A stretch of DNA of 64,000 nucleotides. It comes from Serratia sp. FDAARGOS_506. Lineage in GTDB: Bacteria > Pseudomonadota > Gammaproteobacteria > Enterobacterales > Enterobacteriaceae. The stretch is from NCBI RefSeq assembly GCF_003812745.1, contig NZ_CP033831.1:3100001-3164000 (forward strand), given 5' to 3'. Position 1 is the first letter of the stretch, and each line of letters opens with the position of its first letter. The notes under the pieces are model-generated. The model was given only the letters and a program-made list of their open reading frames with translations. It had not been told where the DNA came from and made no database searches. Shown here in pieces: positions 25,881 to 36,333 of the stretch. Position numbers and translations under genes: made by a program.

Positions 25881-26891
25881 TTACAGACCGTGCAGCTTGC
25901 CGTGATCTTTCAGCCAGCGGGCGGTGCGCGCGATGCCTTCTTCCAGCGAGACGATCGGCTGATAGCCCAGTTCTTGCTGCGCGCGGGTGGTATCGAGCGT
26001 GAGGTCGAAGTTGAGTTTGGCGACGCCGTAGTGGGTCAGCACCGGTTCCTTTTCGCTTTTGCTGCCGAGGCGTTCCATGCCGCGCGCCATCATGTCGAGC
26101 ATCGGATAGGGGACGGAGCGGATGTGGCATTTCATGCCCAAATCGTCGATCAGCTGCTGCACCACGGTGCGCAACGGACGCGGTTGCTGGTTGGTAATGT
26201 TGTAGGCGCGGCCGGATGGCGTATCTTCTTTTAGCGTCGCCAGCCACATGGCGTGCACTGCGTTCTCCAGGTAGGTCATGTCCACCACCGCCGCGCCGCC
26301 GCGCGGCAGCAGCAGGTTGCCGTAGCGTTTGATCATCTGCAGCAGCCGCGGCAGCATCACCTTGTCGTGCGGCCCGAACAACCCCTGCGGGCGCAGAATG
26401 GTGAAATGGGTCTGCGGATTGGACAGCGCCAACTGCTGAATCACCTGCTCGCCGGCGGCCTTGCTGCGCGCGAATTCGTTGGCGTAGCGCTGCGGGCGGA
26501 AGTCTTCGGTCACGTTGCGGTGATGATGGTAATCGAAATAGATCGCCGGGGAAGAGATATGAATGAACTGCGCCACGCCGTAGGCCGCCGCCCATTCGCC
26601 GAGGCGGCGGGTAGCGCGGACGTTGGCCAGTTCGAAGGCCTCTTCGGTGCCCCAGGGCGAGGTAAAGCTGGAACAGTGCCACAGTACGTCGACGTCTGCC
26701 AGCATCGCCTTGGCCTGCGAAGAGATCAGATTGGTGAGATCGGCATGAATGAACTCCGCGCCCATTTTTTCCAGCAGGCCGCCCATCGCCTGGTTGCGGC
26801 CGGTGGCGCGCACTTTGATGCCCTGGCGGCGCAGATATTCAACGGCGTTACGGCCTAACCCACTGGTGGCACCGGTGACCAATACCTTCAT
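25881..26891 (-). CDS. ybjS: YbjS, extended short-chain dehydrogenase/epimerase family
   Basis: A 336-residue NAD(P)-dependent epimerase/dehydratase-like protein (E. coli YbjS 337). The Rossmann motif GATSGLG is at 7-13. [10 protein letters not shown] at ~111-120 holds the catalytic-type Ser. Where the YxxxK pair is expected the sequence reads FARSK (140-144). The substrate is unknown. The ATG at 26891 is chosen because it directly begins the Rossmann strand; an upstream extension is antisense to another frame. It follows ybjT by 158 bp. Confidence 0.9.
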   Translation of the reverse strand: MKVLVTGATSGLGRNAVEYLRRQGIKVRATGRNQAMGGLLEKMGAEFIHADLTNLISSQAKAMLADVDVLWHCSSFTSPWGTEEAFELANVRATRRLGEWAAAYGVAQFIHISSPAIYFDYHHHRNVTEDFRPQRYANEFARSKAAGEQVIQQLALSNPQTHFTILRPQGLFGPHDKVMLPRLLQMIKRYGNLLLPRGGAAVVDMTYLENAVHAMWLATLKEDTPSGRAYNITNQQPRPLRTVVQQLIDDLGMKCHIRSVPYPMLDMMARGMERLGSKSEKEPVLTHYGVAKLNFDLTLDTTRAQQELGYQPIVSLEEGIARTARWLKDHGKLHGL

Positions 26892-27049
26892 AACGGACTC
26901 TATTCTCACCCAAAATCGGAATACCGGCGGGCGCTTGCGGCGCTCCCAGCAAATAAGATGCCATTCTTCCGTGATTTCGTGCGCTATGCAATCGGAAAGC
27001 CCCGAAGCACAGCGGCAAACTGTGCGGTTGATCGACAAATGAACGGCGT

Positions 27050-28489
27050 TCAGCGCCGTTGGTGGTCCAGACTCTCGGCAAGCGCGGCGATGCGCTTCGC
27101 CATGCCGCGGAAAATGAACAGGTGTGCGGGCATCATGGCAAACCAATACAGCAGCCCGCTGAAGCCGGCCGGATGCCACCAGGCGCGCACGTCCAGCGTG
27201 CGGCGATCGCCGTGATCGGTGATGCTGAAGCTCAGCCGCCCCAGCCCCGGCGCCTTCATGCCGAACAGCAGCGCCAGTTGCCGCAGCGGCTTCAGCGTGA
27301 TGACTTTCCAGCCGTCGATCTCGTCGCCCAGCGCCAGAGTCGTGCGCGCCGGGCGGCCATAGACCACCCCATTGCCGATCATGTCGTCCATGCGGGCGCG
27401 GATCCGCCACAGAACATTGGCGTAGAAATAGCCTTCTTCGCCTCCCAGCTGTTGCACTGTTTGCCACAGGGCCTCGCGGGTGGCAGCGGTGTCCAGCGAA
27501 CAACCGGCCTGTTTCGGATAGTAACCGTAGCCGGGGCGCCAGCGGGCCCGCGCCGCCGGATCGTAGCCCCAGTCGGCGGAGTCGACCACCTCCCGTTCGC
27601 GTTGCAGCGTGGTGGCGACCGCCTGCTCAAAGGTGTGCAGCCGCTGTGGGATCAGAGCCTGCAGCGGCCGGCCGTCGGCGGGCAGATCGTGCTTCAACCC
27701 TTGGATCAGCGCGCGGGCGATCGGCGTCGGCACCGAGGTGATCAGGCTGATGAACCACACCGAAATCAGCCGCGTCGGCAAGGGGATCGGGATCAGCCAG
27801 CGCCGCTTGCCGCTGATGGCGATAAAGCGTTTGAACATATCCTGATAGCTGAGGTATTCCGGCCCGGCAATGTCGAAGATGCGGTGTTCCTGCGCCGGGT
27901 GCGCCAGCAGATCGGCCAGATACACCAGCAGGTTCTCCAGCGCTACCGGCGACGATCTCGAGCGCACCCAGCGCGGCGGCGTCAGCACCGGCAGGTTATA
28001 GACCATGTCGCGCATCACTTCGAACGCCGCCGAGCCGGGGCCGACGATGATGCCGGCGCGCAGCTCGGTCACCGGCACGCCGCTCTGGCGCAAGATCTCG
28101 CCGGTCAGGCGGCGGGCCGCCAGATGTGGCGAGCTGTCGTCATTCGGCTGCAGCGCGCCGAGGAAGATCACCTGTTTCACGCTGGCATTGCGCAGCGCGT
28201 CGCGCAGGTTTTCCGCCGCCTGGCGCTCTTTCTCGATAAAATCGTCGCCGTCGCCCATCGCGTGCACCAGATAGTAAAGCGTGTCGATTTCCCACAGCGC
28301 CGCACTCAGGGTTTCCGGGCGATACAGATCGACATACAGGCAGTTGACCTGCGGCCAGTTCCGCTCCTGCAGCCACTCGATGCGCCGCGCGGCAGCGGTA
28401 ATCTGGTGCCCCTGTTCGATCAGGTGTGGGATCAGGTTCTGGCCTATATAGCCACTGGCTCCAAGAACCAGTACGCGTTGGGGTGTCAT
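27050..28489 (-). CDS. ybjT: YbjT, NAD(P)-binding protein with DUF2867 domain
   Basis: A 479-residue two-domain protein. Residues 1-~290 are a SDR-like NAD(P)-binding domain with GASGYIG at 10-16 and [12 protein letters not shown]. Residues ~330-470 fit DUF2867 (lipid-binding-like), with [14 protein letters not shown] and [15 protein letters not shown]. coli YbjT is 476 residues and uncharacterised. Precedes ybjS on the same strand. Confidence 0.92.
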   Translation of the reverse strand: MTPQRVLVLGASGYIGQNLIPHLIEQGHQITAAARRIEWLQERNWPQVNCLYVDLYRPETLSAALWEIDTLYYLVHAMGDGDDFIEKERQAAENLRDALRNASVKQVIFLGALQPNDDSSPHLAARRLTGEILRQSGVPVTELRAGIIVGPGSAAFEVMRDMVYNLPVLTPPRWVRSRSSPVALENLLVYLADLLAHPAQEHRIFDIAGPEYLSYQDMFKRFIAISGKRRWLIPIPLPTRLISVWFISLITSVPTPIARALIQGLKHDLPADGRPLQALIPQRLHTFEQAVATTLQREREVVDSADWGYDPAARARWRPGYGYYPKQAGCSLDTAATREALWQTVQQLGGEEGYFYANVLWRIRARMDDMIGNGVVYGRPARTTLALGDEIDGWKVITLKPLRQLALLFGMKAPGLGRLSFSITDHGDRRTLDVRAWWHPAGFSGLLYWFAMMPAHLFIFRGMAKRIAALAESLDHQRR

Positions 28490-28640
28490 CGGGCTGCCTT
28501 GTACGGTAGAGGGTTAGCTGAACGACAGGATGCCAAATTCAGGGTTTAAATGCACTTTTTGTATGGGTATAAGCCGGTTGCATCCATCATGCCGCAGGTT
28601 CACACTACGCGCCCCCTTACCGAACGAAAAACCGGATGTC

Positions 28641-28988
28641 ATGAAGCTCAATGTGATTTGTTACGCCCTGCTGGGCCTGGCGCTGGTCGCCAGCCTGTTC
28701 TCGCTGCATCCGGTGTGGATGTGGTTGCTGTTGGCCAACCTGCTGACGTTTCTGATCTACGGCGGCGATAAGCTGGCGGCGCGCAAGGAGTGGCGGCGGG
28801 TGCCGGAGGTGACGCTGTTGCTGTTCGGCGCGCTGGGCGGGTGGTTGGGCGCACTGGCGGCACAGCAGCTGTTTCGCCACAAGACCCAGAAACAGCCGTT
28901 TAAAACCTGGTTCATCCTCAGCGTGGCACTCAATCTGGTGGCGGTGCTGGGGCTGTGGTACTGGGTTTATGGCCGCTGGATCTTCTGA
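28641..28988 (+). CDS. DUF1294 family membrane protein
   Basis: A 115-residue protein with about three membrane helices (residues ~5-22, 24-40, 90-110) and the DUF1294 signature YGGDKLAARKEWRRVPE...LLFGALGGWLGALAAQQLFRHKTQK. The family has no known function; it is sometimes fused to cold-shock domains. The ATG at 28641 is chosen because homology begins there. It is convergent with the RpiR-type gene, whose stop follows at the next base. Not present between ybjT and ltaE in E. coli. Confidence 0.88.
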   Translation: MKLNVICYALLGLALVASLFSLHPVWMWLLLANLLTFLIYGGDKLAARKEWRRVPEVTLLLFGALGGWLGALAAQQLFRHKTQKQPFKTWFILSVALNLVAVLGLWYWVYGRWIF

Positions 28989-29813
28989 TTACAACAGCAG
29001 CGGCAGGGTAGCGCTGGCGGTGGCCTGCATCGCCTGAGCGTAGGCGGGATCGCGCTGAGTCAGTTCGGCGATCATCAATTCCACCAGCAGCATGGCGCCG
29101 ACCTTGGCCGGCAGGGCGCCGGCAGTCAGCGGCCCTTCCGGTTTGGCCGCCACCAGCAGCGTATCCGCCAACTTGGCCAGCGGGCTGCGTTGGGTGTTGC
29201 TGACGGCGATCACGCGTGCGCCGCGCCCTTTGGCCAATGTCACCGCATGCAGTACGTCCTTGGTGGAGCCGGAGCTGGAGATGACGATCAACAGATCCCG
29301 CTCACTCAGCGAAGCGGCGTTCATCGCCGCCCGGTGCATGTCGCTGAACAGCTGCGCCGGTTTACCGAGGCGCAACAGTTTGTAGTGCAGGAAATCGCCG
29401 ATGATGGCGCTGGCGGCAACGCCGTAAATTTGTACCGAAGCGCAACGCTGCAGGCTGTCCGCCGCCTGTTGTAGCGCCTGCGGATCCAACAGCGCGCCGG
29501 TATCCCGCAGCGCCTGCACGCTCTCCTCCACCAAATTTTCCGTTGCGCTTTGCCGCGTCGTCGCCTCCGGCTGGTTTTGTTGCAGGCTGAGGGCCAGCGC
29601 CATTTTAAATTCGGTATAGCCTTTACAGCCCAGATGGCGGCACAGCCGCGTGACGCTGGCTTCGCTGGTGGCGCTTTCACGCGCCAGTTCGGTGATGGTC
29701 AGGTAAACGGCGCGGGAGGGCTCCGCAAGAAGATAATTGCCGAGCTTTTGCAGCGTGGGGCTGTACCCCGCCAAATCCTGCCGCAGCCGCAATAACAAGT
29801 TGCCTGTATTCAT
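28989..29813 (-). CDS. MurR/RpiR family transcriptional regulator
   Basis: A 274-residue regulator. Residues ~1-77 form the RpiR-type HTH (LTITELARESATSEASVTRLCRHLGCKGYTEFK). Residues ~120-250 are a SIS sugar-phosphate-binding domain with VISSSGSTKDVLHAV. The ATG at 29813 follows AAAGGTAACGTG; the longer upstream frame runs through the intergenic operator region. It is divergent from the PTS permease and nanE genes and very likely controls them in response to an amino-sugar phosphate. The ligand (perhaps ManNAc-6-P or GlcNAc-6-P) is inferred from the neighbours. Confidence 0.9.
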   Translation of the reverse strand: MNTGNLLLRLRQDLAGYSPTLQKLGNYLLAEPSRAVYLTITELARESATSEASVTRLCRHLGCKGYTEFKMALALSLQQNQPEATTRQSATENLVEESVQALRDTGALLDPQALQQAADSLQRCASVQIYGVAASAIIGDFLHYKLLRLGKPAQLFSDMHRAAMNAASLSERDLLIVISSSGSTKDVLHAVTLAKGRGARVIAVSNTQRSPLAKLADTLLVAAKPEGPLTAGALPAKVGAMLLVELMIAELTQRDPAYAQAMQATASATLPLLL

Positions 29814-29888
29814 CACGTTACCTTTCTGAGTATTCCCGTTTCTATTGTGGCGGAAAGACGCCGCCGCTCGCCAGCGAAATCGACGGAT

Positions 29889-29968
29889 TGTGAAGCCGAT
29901 CATCGTTATGAATAAAATTTTCATTAAATTAATTTTAATGTGGTAAAAATTTTCATCATAAAAATGAT
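29889..29968 (+). promoter_or_regulatory. Operator and CRP-type site of the PTS-nanE operon
   Basis: Three elements lie in an AT-rich region before the PTS gene. TGTGA-AGCCGA-TCATC (29889-29904) matches a CRP site with the left arm perfect and three of five bases in the right arm. ATGAATAAAATTTTCAT (29908-29924) has ATGAA/TTCAT ends, like RpiR-type operators. ATCATAAAAATGAT (29955-29968) is a perfect palindrome only 15 bp from the start codon, well placed for repression. Confidence 0.5.
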
Positions 29969-29983
29969 AGCGGGGAAAAATTT

Positions 29984-31540
29984 ATGTCAACACCAGAATT
30001 GTCACGCTCCGGCGGCTGGTTCGAAAAAGCCCAGCTGTTCGGCAAATCGTTCATGCTGCCGATCGCCGTGCTGCCGGCGGCCGGCCTGCTGCTGGGGATC
30101 GGCGGTGCGCTGTCCAATCCCAATACCGTTGAGGCGTATCCCTTCCTCAACGTCGGCTGGCTGCAAAGCGTATTTACGGTGATGGCCAGCGCCGGCGCCA
30201 TCGTGTTCGCCAACCTGGCGGTCTTGTTCGCGGTCGGCGTGGCGGTGGGGTTGGCCAAAAGCGACAAGGGCACGGCGGGGCTGGCCTCGCTGATCGCCTA
30301 TCTGGTAATGAACGCCACCATCAATGCGCTGTTGAAAATCAACGGCACGCTGGCCACGCAGAACGCCGGCGCGGTGGGACAGGGAACGATTCTCGGGATC
30401 CAGACGCTGGAGACCGGGGTGTTCGGCGGGGTGGTCATCGGTTTGGTGACCTGGTATTTGCACGGCCGTTACAACAAGATAGCGTTGCCGCCGTTCCTGG
30501 GCTTTTTCGGCGGCTCGCGCTTTGTGCCGATCGTCAGCTCGTTGGCGGCGATGGCGGTCGGCGCCCTGATGACCGTGGTGTGGCCGCATTTCCAACGGCT
30601 GATCTTCGGCATGGGCGGGCTGGTGGACGCCAGCGGCTATCTCGGCACCTTTATCTACGGCTTCGTGTTGCGCATGCTCGGGCCATTCGGCCTGCATCAC
30701 ATCTTCTACCTGCCGTTCTGGACTACCGCGCTCGGCGGCAGCGAAGTGATAAACGGACAGCTGGTGGAGGGTACGCAGCGCATTTTCTTCGCCCAGTTGG
30801 CCGATCCGAATACGCAGCAGTTCTACATTGGCACGGCACGTTTCATGTCCGGCCGCTTTATTACCATGATGTTCGGCCTGGTCGGCGCCTGCCTGGCGAT
30901 GTACCAAAGCGCTCGCCCGGAGAACCGCAAACGCGTCGGCGGGCTGCTGCTGTCGGCGGCGCTGACCTCTTTTCTGACCGGCATCACCGAACCTATCGAA
31001 TTCTCGTTCCTGTTTGTCGCGCCGGCGCTGTACGTGGTGCACGCGCTGTTCGATGGCCTGGCGTTCACGATCGCACACATCTTGCATATCACCATCGGTC
31101 AGACGTTCTCCGGCGGCTTTATCGATTTCATGCTGTTCGGCGTGCTGCAGGGCGAAGCGAAAACCCACTGGATGTACGTACCGCTGGTTGGGGTGCCCTG
31201 GTTCTTCCTGTACTACTTCACGTTCCGTTTCCTGATCCTGCGCTTCAATTTCAAAACGCCGGGGCGTGAGGTGGAAACCGCGCCGGAAGCGGTGATGACC
31301 GGCACCGAACGCTCGCAGCAGGTGCTGGCGGCGCTGGGCGGCAAAGAGAATATCGTCGAACTGGATTGTTGCGCCACGCGGCTGCGCGTGACGGTAAAAC
31401 AGAGTCGGTTGCTGGACGAAAGCGGGCTGAAGGCCAGCGGCGCGCGGGCGGTGATCGTTCGCGGCAACGGCGTTCAGGTGATCTACGGCCCGCACGTCAC
31501 CATCATTAAAAATGAAGTCGAGGAGTTGTTGGATTTATGA
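29984..31540 (+). CDS. PTS permease EIIBC, glucose/N-acetylglucosamine family
   Basis: A 518-residue phosphotransferase permease with order EIIC-EIIB. Residues ~15-410 are the membrane EIIC domain ([52 protein letters not shown], the last being the conserved GITEP sugar-site motif). The C-terminal EIIB has the phosphorylated Cys463 in CCATRLRV. No EIIA is fused, so a soluble EIIA such as Crr is needed. Overlap with nanE and the RpiR-type regulator suggest N-acetylmannosamine or a related amino sugar; the substrate is an inference. Confidence 0.9.
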   Translation: MSTPELSRSGGWFEKAQLFGKSFMLPIAVLPAAGLLLGIGGALSNPNTVEAYPFLNVGWLQSVFTVMASAGAIVFANLAVLFAVGVAVGLAKSDKGTAGLASLIAYLVMNATINALLKINGTLATQNAGAVGQGTILGIQTLETGVFGGVVIGLVTWYLHGRYNKIALPPFLGFFGGSRFVPIVSSLAAMAVGALMTVVWPHFQRLIFGMGGLVDASGYLGTFIYGFVLRMLGPFGLHHIFYLPFWTTALGGSEVINGQLVEGTQRIFFAQLADPNTQQFYIGTARFMSGRFITMMFGLVGACLAMYQSARPENRKRVGGLLLSAALTSFLTGITEPIEFSFLFVAPALYVVHALFDGLAFTIAHILHITIGQTFSGGFIDFMLFGVLQGEAKTHWMYVPLVGVPWFFLYYFTFRFLILRFNFKTPGREVETAPEAVMTGTERSQQVLAALGGKENIVELDCCATRLRVTVKQSRLLDESGLKASGARAVIVRGNGVQVIYGPHVTIIKNEVEELLDL

Positions 31541-32232
31541 CGCTTTCCATTTTGCAGCAGATTAAGGGGCGGCTGGTGGTGTCTTGCCAGGCGTTGGACG
31601 ACGAGCCACTGCACAGCGATTTTATCATGGCGCGCATGGCGCTGGCGGCCGAGCAAGGTGGTGCGGCGGCGATCCGCGCCAACGGCGTCGAAGACGTCAA
31701 AGCCATTATGCGCACGGTGGCGCTGCCGGTGATCGGCATTATCAAGCGCGATTATGCGGGCAGCGATGTCTATATCACGCCGACCCTGCGTGAAATCGAT
31801 GAGCTGATGGCCGCGGCGCCGCAGATGATTGCGCTGGACGCGACCGGCCACCTTCGGCCAGGGGAGCTGCAACTGGCGGAATTGGTTGCCGCGATCCGCG
31901 CAAGGTATCCCCGGCTGCTGTTGATGGCAGACATCGCCACCGTAGAAGAAGCGCAAGAGGCTGCCAGGTTGGGGTTCGACTGCGTGGGCACCACGCTGCA
32001 CGGCTATACCGCCGAAAGCCGGGGCGCTCGACTGGCGGAGGATGACTTCGGTTTTCTGCGCGCGGTGCTGGCGGCGGTGCCGGTGCCGGTCATTGCCGAG
32101 GGCAATGTCGAAACGCCGGCGATGGCAGCACGCTGCCTGGCGCTGGGGGCGCATGCGGTCGTGGTGGGCGGCGCCATTACGCGCCCGCAGCAGATCACCC
32201 GCCGTTTTGTCGAGGCCATCGGCGGGCGGTGA
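31537..32232 (+). CDS. nanE: N-acetylmannosamine-6-phosphate 2-epimerase NanE
   Basis: A 231-residue TIM-barrel enzyme that converts ManNAc-6-P to GlcNAc-6-P, which NagA and NagB then feed to glycolysis. Family motifs are [39 protein letters not shown] with the catalytic Lys, [11 protein letters not shown] and HGYTAESRG. The start ATG overlaps the PTS stop (ATGA), so the two are translationally coupled. No nanA or nanK lies next to it, which points to ManNAc imported and phosphorylated by the PTS rather than a full sialate pathway at this site. Confidence 0.95.
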   Translation: MTLSILQQIKGRLVVSCQALDDEPLHSDFIMARMALAAEQGGAAAIRANGVEDVKAIMRTVALPVIGIIKRDYAGSDVYITPTLREIDELMAAAPQMIALDATGHLRPGELQLAELVAAIRARYPRLLLMADIATVEEAQEAARLGFDCVGTTLHGYTAESRGARLAEDDFGFLRAVLAAVPVPVIAEGNVETPAMAARCLALGAHAVVVGGAITRPQQITRRFVEAIGGR

Positions 32233-32236
32233 AGGG

Positions 32237-32256
32237 CTCCCCGGCGCGCCGGGGAG
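32237..32256. terminator. Palindromic hairpin between nanE and ltaE
   Basis: CTCCCCGGCGCGCCGGGGAG is a perfect 20-base palindrome between two convergent genes. No T run, so rho-independent action is doubtful. Confidence 0.4.
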
Positions 32257-32262
32257 GGGGGA

Positions 32263-33279
32263 TCAGGCGTGCTGCTGGAGGAACTCCCGCCACAGCTCGA
32301 CCACCCGCTGCAGATCCTGACGGCTGACGTCGAGGTGGGTCAGAATGCGCGTCAGCGGGCCGCTGCTGATCAGCACGCCGCGTTCGCGCATCCACGGGCC
32401 GAATTTGGCCGCCAGCGCCGGTGATTGGCGCAGGTACAGCACGTTGGTCTGTGCGCCGGGTTCGGCGACCTCCACGCCGATCTGCCGCAGCTGTTGCTCC
32501 AGCCAGACCGCGTTGTCATGGTCTTCGCGCAGCCGTGCGACGTTATGCTCCAGCGCGTAGAGGCCGGCCGCCGCCAGGATGCCGGCCTGACGCAGCCCGC
32601 CGCCGGTCATCTTGCGCCAGCGCAGCGCGCGCTGAATGAAGGCCTCGCTGCCGCACAGCAGCGATCCGACCGGCGCGCCCAATCCTTTCGACAGGCAAAT
32701 GGTGAAGGTGTCGCAGTATTGCACGATCTCTTTTAGCGGCAGGTTCAGCGCCACGGCGGCGTTGAAGATACGCGCGCCGTCGATATGCAGCGCCAGCTGC
32801 CGCTCGCGGGTAAACTGCCACGCCTGCTGCAGGTAGGCCTGCGGCAGAACTCGGCCGCTGATGGTGTTTTCCAGGCTCAGCAGCCGGGTGCGGGCGAAGT
32901 GGATATCGTCGGGTTTGATGGCGGCGGCGAGCTTGTCCAGCGGCAGCGTGCCGTCCGCGTCGGCCTCGATCGGCTGCGGCTGGATGCTGCCCAGCACCGC
33001 CGCGCCACCGGCCTCGTATTTATAGTTGTGCGCCTGTTGGCCGACCAGATACTCGTCGCCGCGCTGGCAGTGGCTCAGCAGCGCCACCAGGTTGGCCTGG
33101 GTGCCGCTGGGCAAAAACAGCGCCGCTTCTTTGCCCGACAGGCGTACCGCCTCGGCCTCCAGCGCGTTGACCGTCGGGTCATCGCCGTAGACGTCGTCGC
33201 CGACCTCTGCCTGAGCCATCGCCTGGCGCATGGCGGCGCTGGGGCGGGTGACGGTGTCGCTGCGTAGATCGATAAGCAT
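32263..33279 (-). CDS. ltaE: Low-specificity L-threonine aldolase
   Basis: A 338-residue PLP enzyme that cleaves L-threonine and L-allo-threonine to glycine and acetaldehyde. The PLP-binding Lys198 lies in ICLSKGLGAPVGS, with D168 in HIDGARIFNA holding the pyridine nitrogen. The N-terminal IDLRSDTVTRPS is typical. E. coli LtaE is 333 residues. It follows poxB by 75 bp on the same strand and is probably co-transcribed. Confidence 0.96.
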   Translation of the reverse strand: MLIDLRSDTVTRPSAAMRQAMAQAEVGDDVYGDDPTVNALEAEAVRLSGKEAALFLPSGTQANLVALLSHCQRGDEYLVGQQAHNYKYEAGGAAVLGSIQPQPIEADADGTLPLDKLAAAIKPDDIHFARTRLLSLENTISGRVLPQAYLQQAWQFTRERQLALHIDGARIFNAAVALNLPLKEIVQYCDTFTICLSKGLGAPVGSLLCGSEAFIQRALRWRKMTGGGLRQAGILAAAGLYALEHNVARLREDHDNAVWLEQQLRQIGVEVAEPGAQTNVLYLRQSPALAAKFGPWMRERGVLISSGPLTRILTHLDVSRQDLQRVVELWREFLQQHA

Positions 33280-33354
33280 AGGGTTCCTGGAATATAAGGG
33301 AGAGGAAAAGGGTACATGGCATCATATACCCTTTATTTCACCGGGGCAGCTTGC

Positions 33355-35076
33355 TTAGCGCAGCCAGTTGGTCTTCGCCAGCTCGACCACTTCGTCGCCG
33401 CGGCCGTTGATGATGGCGCGCAGCATGTAGAGGCTGAAGCCTTTTGCCTGTTCAAACTTGATCTGCGGCGGCATCGCCAGCTCTTGCTTGGCGGTGACCA
33501 CGTCCAGCAGCGCCGGGCCGGGGTGCGCCAACATCTCCTGCAGCGCGCCGTCCAGCTCCGAGGCTTTTTCCACGCGGATGCCCTTGATGCCGGCGGCGTT
33601 GGCGATCGCCGCGAAGTCCGGGTTATGCAGGTCGGTACCGTCGGTCAGGTAGCCGCCGGCCTTCATCTCCATCGCCACGAACCCCAGCACGCTGTTGTTG
33701 AATACCACGATTTTCACCGGCAGCTTGAGCTGCGCCAGCGACAGGAAATCCCCCATCAGCATGGTGAAACCGCCGTCGCCGCACATGGCGATCACCTGTT
33801 TATCCGGCGCGGTGGCCTGGGCGCCGATCGCCTGCGGCATGGCGTTGGCCATCGAACCGTGATTGAACGAACCGAGCAGGCGGCGCTTGCCGTTCATTTT
33901 CACGTAGCGGGCGGCCCACACCGTTGGCGTGCCGACGTCGCAGGTAAAGATGGCGTCGTCGCTGGCGTACTGGCTGAGCTGCTGCGCCAGATACTGCGGG
34001 TGGATCGGCTGGTCGTCGTTGGCGGTCGCCAGCCCGTCGAGATCCTTGCGCGCGTTGCGGTAATGCTCCAGCGCCTTGTCGAGGAACGCCCGGTCGCGCT
34101 TCGGCTCCAGCTGCGGCAGCAGAGCGGTGAGGGTGGTATGGATGTCGCCCACCAGCGCCATGTTGACCGGACAGTGCGCGCCGATGCTGCCGGGATTGAT
34201 GTCGATCTGGATGATGTTGGCGTTGGTGGGGTAGAACGCGCGGTAGGGGAACTGGGTGCCGAGCAGCACCAGCGTGTCGGCGTTCATCATCGCGTGATAG
34301 CCGGAGGAGAAGCCGATCAGCCCGGTCATGCCGACGCTGTAAGGGTTATCCCACTCGATATGCTCTTTGCCGCGCAGCGCATGCACCACCGGCGCCTGCA
34401 GCAGCTCGGCCAGCTTGACCACCTCATCGTGCGCGCCGGCGCAGCCGCTGCCGCACATCAGGGTGATGTTCTTCGCTTGATTCAGCGTCTCAGCCAGCTT
34501 GTTCAGCTCGCTCATCGGCGGCTGCACCAGCGGTAGCGCCGGGGTATGCCAGGTCAGGGTCGCATCTTCCGGCGCCATGCGCAGCGCCACGTCGCCCGGC
34601 AAGACCACCACCGAGACGCCGCGGTTGAGGATCGCCTTGCGCATGGCGATCTCCAGCACGCGCGGTAGCTGTTCCGGGTTGGAGACCAGTTCGCAATAGT
34701 GGCTGCATTCGCGGAACAGCTCCTGCGGATGGGTTTCCTGGAAGTAGCCGCTGCCGATTTCGCTGGAAGGAATGTGCGCGGCGATCGCCAGCACCGGCAC
34801 ATGGTTGCGGTGGCAGTCGAACAGGCCATTGATAAGATGCAGGTTGCCGGGGCCGCAGGAACCGGCGCACACCGCCAGCTGGCCGGTGAGCTGGGCTTCG
34901 GCGCCGGCGGCGAAGGCGGCCACCTCTTCATGGCGGGTGCCCAGCCATTCGATGGTGCCCATGCGGTGCAGGCTGTCGCTGAGGCCGTTGAGTGAATCGC
35001 CGGTCACGCCCCAAATGCGTTTTACGCCGGCTTGATCCAGCGTTTTGGCGATCAGTGTGGCTACGGTTTGCTTCAT
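33355..35076 (-). CDS. poxB: Pyruvate dehydrogenase (quinone) PoxB
   Basis: A 573-residue peripheral membrane flavoprotein that oxidises pyruvate to acetate and CO2 and passes electrons to ubiquinone. The ThDP-activating Glu50 lies in [15 protein letters not shown], and the ThDP/Mg motif [14 protein letters not shown]...FNN is in the C-terminal third. The last ~25 residues include the membrane-binding helix region. E. coli PoxB is 572 residues. The ATG at 35076 is chosen; an upstream 23-residue extension is not conserved. In E. coli it is RpoS-dependent. Confidence 0.97.
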   Translation of the reverse strand: MKQTVATLIAKTLDQAGVKRIWGVTGDSLNGLSDSLHRMGTIEWLGTRHEEVAAFAAGAEAQLTGQLAVCAGSCGPGNLHLINGLFDCHRNHVPVLAIAAHIPSSEIGSGYFQETHPQELFRECSHYCELVSNPEQLPRVLEIAMRKAILNRGVSVVVLPGDVALRMAPEDATLTWHTPALPLVQPPMSELNKLAETLNQAKNITLMCGSGCAGAHDEVVKLAELLQAPVVHALRGKEHIEWDNPYSVGMTGLIGFSSGYHAMMNADTLVLLGTQFPYRAFYPTNANIIQIDINPGSIGAHCPVNMALVGDIHTTLTALLPQLEPKRDRAFLDKALEHYRNARKDLDGLATANDDQPIHPQYLAQQLSQYASDDAIFTCDVGTPTVWAARYVKMNGKRRLLGSFNHGSMANAMPQAIGAQATAPDKQVIAMCGDGGFTMLMGDFLSLAQLKLPVKIVVFNNSVLGFVAMEMKAGGYLTDGTDLHNPDFAAIANAAGIKGIRVEKASELDGALQEMLAHPGPALLDVVTAKQELAMPPQIKFEQAKGFSLYMLRAIINGRGDEVVELAKTNWLR

Positions 35077-35275
35077 GGTTCCCCCAAACATGGTTTGAAA
35101 AACGATGTGTACTCGATCCGGTGAGTGGCAGCAGAACAACTGCAAGCATAGCTTACCGGCTGTGGACGAGATGCGGTCAGGAAGGGTAAAGAGCGTAGGA
35201 CGGAAGAAAGTGTAATCGGGCGGAGATGGGGGAGCTTGCCGATAAATGCCCCATTGCGGCGATGGGGCCTGGGGA

Positions 35276-36277
35276 TCACGCCAATGTGACGTCGCCCTGC
35301 AGTTGGCAACTGCAGGCCAGCACGTAGCCTTGTGCTACCTCTTCCGCGCTCAGCGTCATGGTGCTGGTGGTGGTGTAGTCACCCTCGAGGATGCGGGTTT
35401 TGCACGAGCCGCACACCCCGGCGCGGCAGGCGGCGTTGACCGGCAGGGCATTGGCCTCCATCGCCGCCAGCAGCGTGCTGCCGACCGGCACGCGGAATTC
35501 GCGCAGCGGGCGAGCGGCGCGCAGCGTCAGTCCTTCAGTGGCATCGGCCTGCGCTGTCGGCGTGTGGAACTGCTCTTTATGGAAACGCTCGGCCGGCACG
35601 CCGAGCCGGCGGCAAAGCTGCTCTACCTGTTCCATGTAGGGCGCAGGGCCGCAGGTCATCACCATGCGTTCGGCGATATCCGGCGCCGCCTGCCGCAGCG
35701 TCTGTTCATCGATGCGGCCGCGGAGGTAACCGGGTTGCAGATCCTGCTCGGCCATCAGCGTCAGGCGCAGCTGCGGATGAGCGGCGCACAGCGCGCGCCA
35801 TTGATCGGCGAAAACCGTGTCGGCGGGGGTGCGTACGTTAAAGATCACGGCGATATCGCAGGCCGGACGGTTGGCGGTCAGCCAACGGCACATCGAGACG
35901 ATCGGCGTCACGCCGCAGCCGGCGGCCAGCATCAGATAACGATCGGCCGGGTGACGCTCGCAGCTGAACTCGCCCTGCGCGTCGGACAGCCACAGCGTGT
36001 TGCCGGGTTTGACCTCTTGTGTCAGCCAGCGCGATCCGACGCCGCCTGGCAGGCAGCGCACGCTGATGCTGAGAAAGCGGCTCTGGCCGGGCGAGGAGGA
36101 AAGCGTATACGCGCGCAGTGTCTCCTCGCTGTTGCGGATGCTGACCAGCGCAAACTGGCCCGCCTGATAAGGGTAGAAAACGTCGCAGATCAGGTTCAGC
36201 GTCCAGACGTCGGCGGTTTCACGCTGGATGGAATGCACCTGCATACGGTTCGGACAAAGCGGAGTGGGTTGAGTCAT
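35276..36277 (-). CDS. hcr: NADH oxidoreductase Hcr
   Basis: A 333-residue reductase of Hcp. Residues ~1-235 are a ferredoxin-reductase module with the FAD motif [11 protein letters not shown] and the NAD motif [13 protein letters not shown]...MTCGPAPYM. Residues ~245-333 are a plant-type [2Fe-2S] domain with Cys at 284, 289, 292 and 322 (CRAGVCGSC...LAC). It follows hcp by 56 bp, as in E. coli, and carries electrons from NADH to Hcp during nitrosative stress. Confidence 0.95.
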   Translation of the reverse strand: MTQPTPLCPNRMQVHSIQRETADVWTLNLICDVFYPYQAGQFALVSIRNSEETLRAYTLSSSPGQSRFLSISVRCLPGGVGSRWLTQEVKPGNTLWLSDAQGEFSCERHPADRYLMLAAGCGVTPIVSMCRWLTANRPACDIAVIFNVRTPADTVFADQWRALCAAHPQLRLTLMAEQDLQPGYLRGRIDEQTLRQAAPDIAERMVMTCGPAPYMEQVEQLCRRLGVPAERFHKEQFHTPTAQADATEGLTLRAARPLREFRVPVGSTLLAAMEANALPVNAACRAGVCGSCKTRILEGDYTTTSTMTLSAEEVAQGYVLACSCQLQGDVTLA

Positions 36278-36333
36278 CGGGGCACCTCAAAAAGCAAAGG
36301 GGCCGGCGCAGGCGGCCCCATAACGTAACGGCA

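Noticed and set aside
30002-31495. Open frame of 497 codons antisense to the PTS permease
   Set aside because: No membrane or enzyme motif, His/Gln/Arg-rich; the sense frame is a clear EIIBC.
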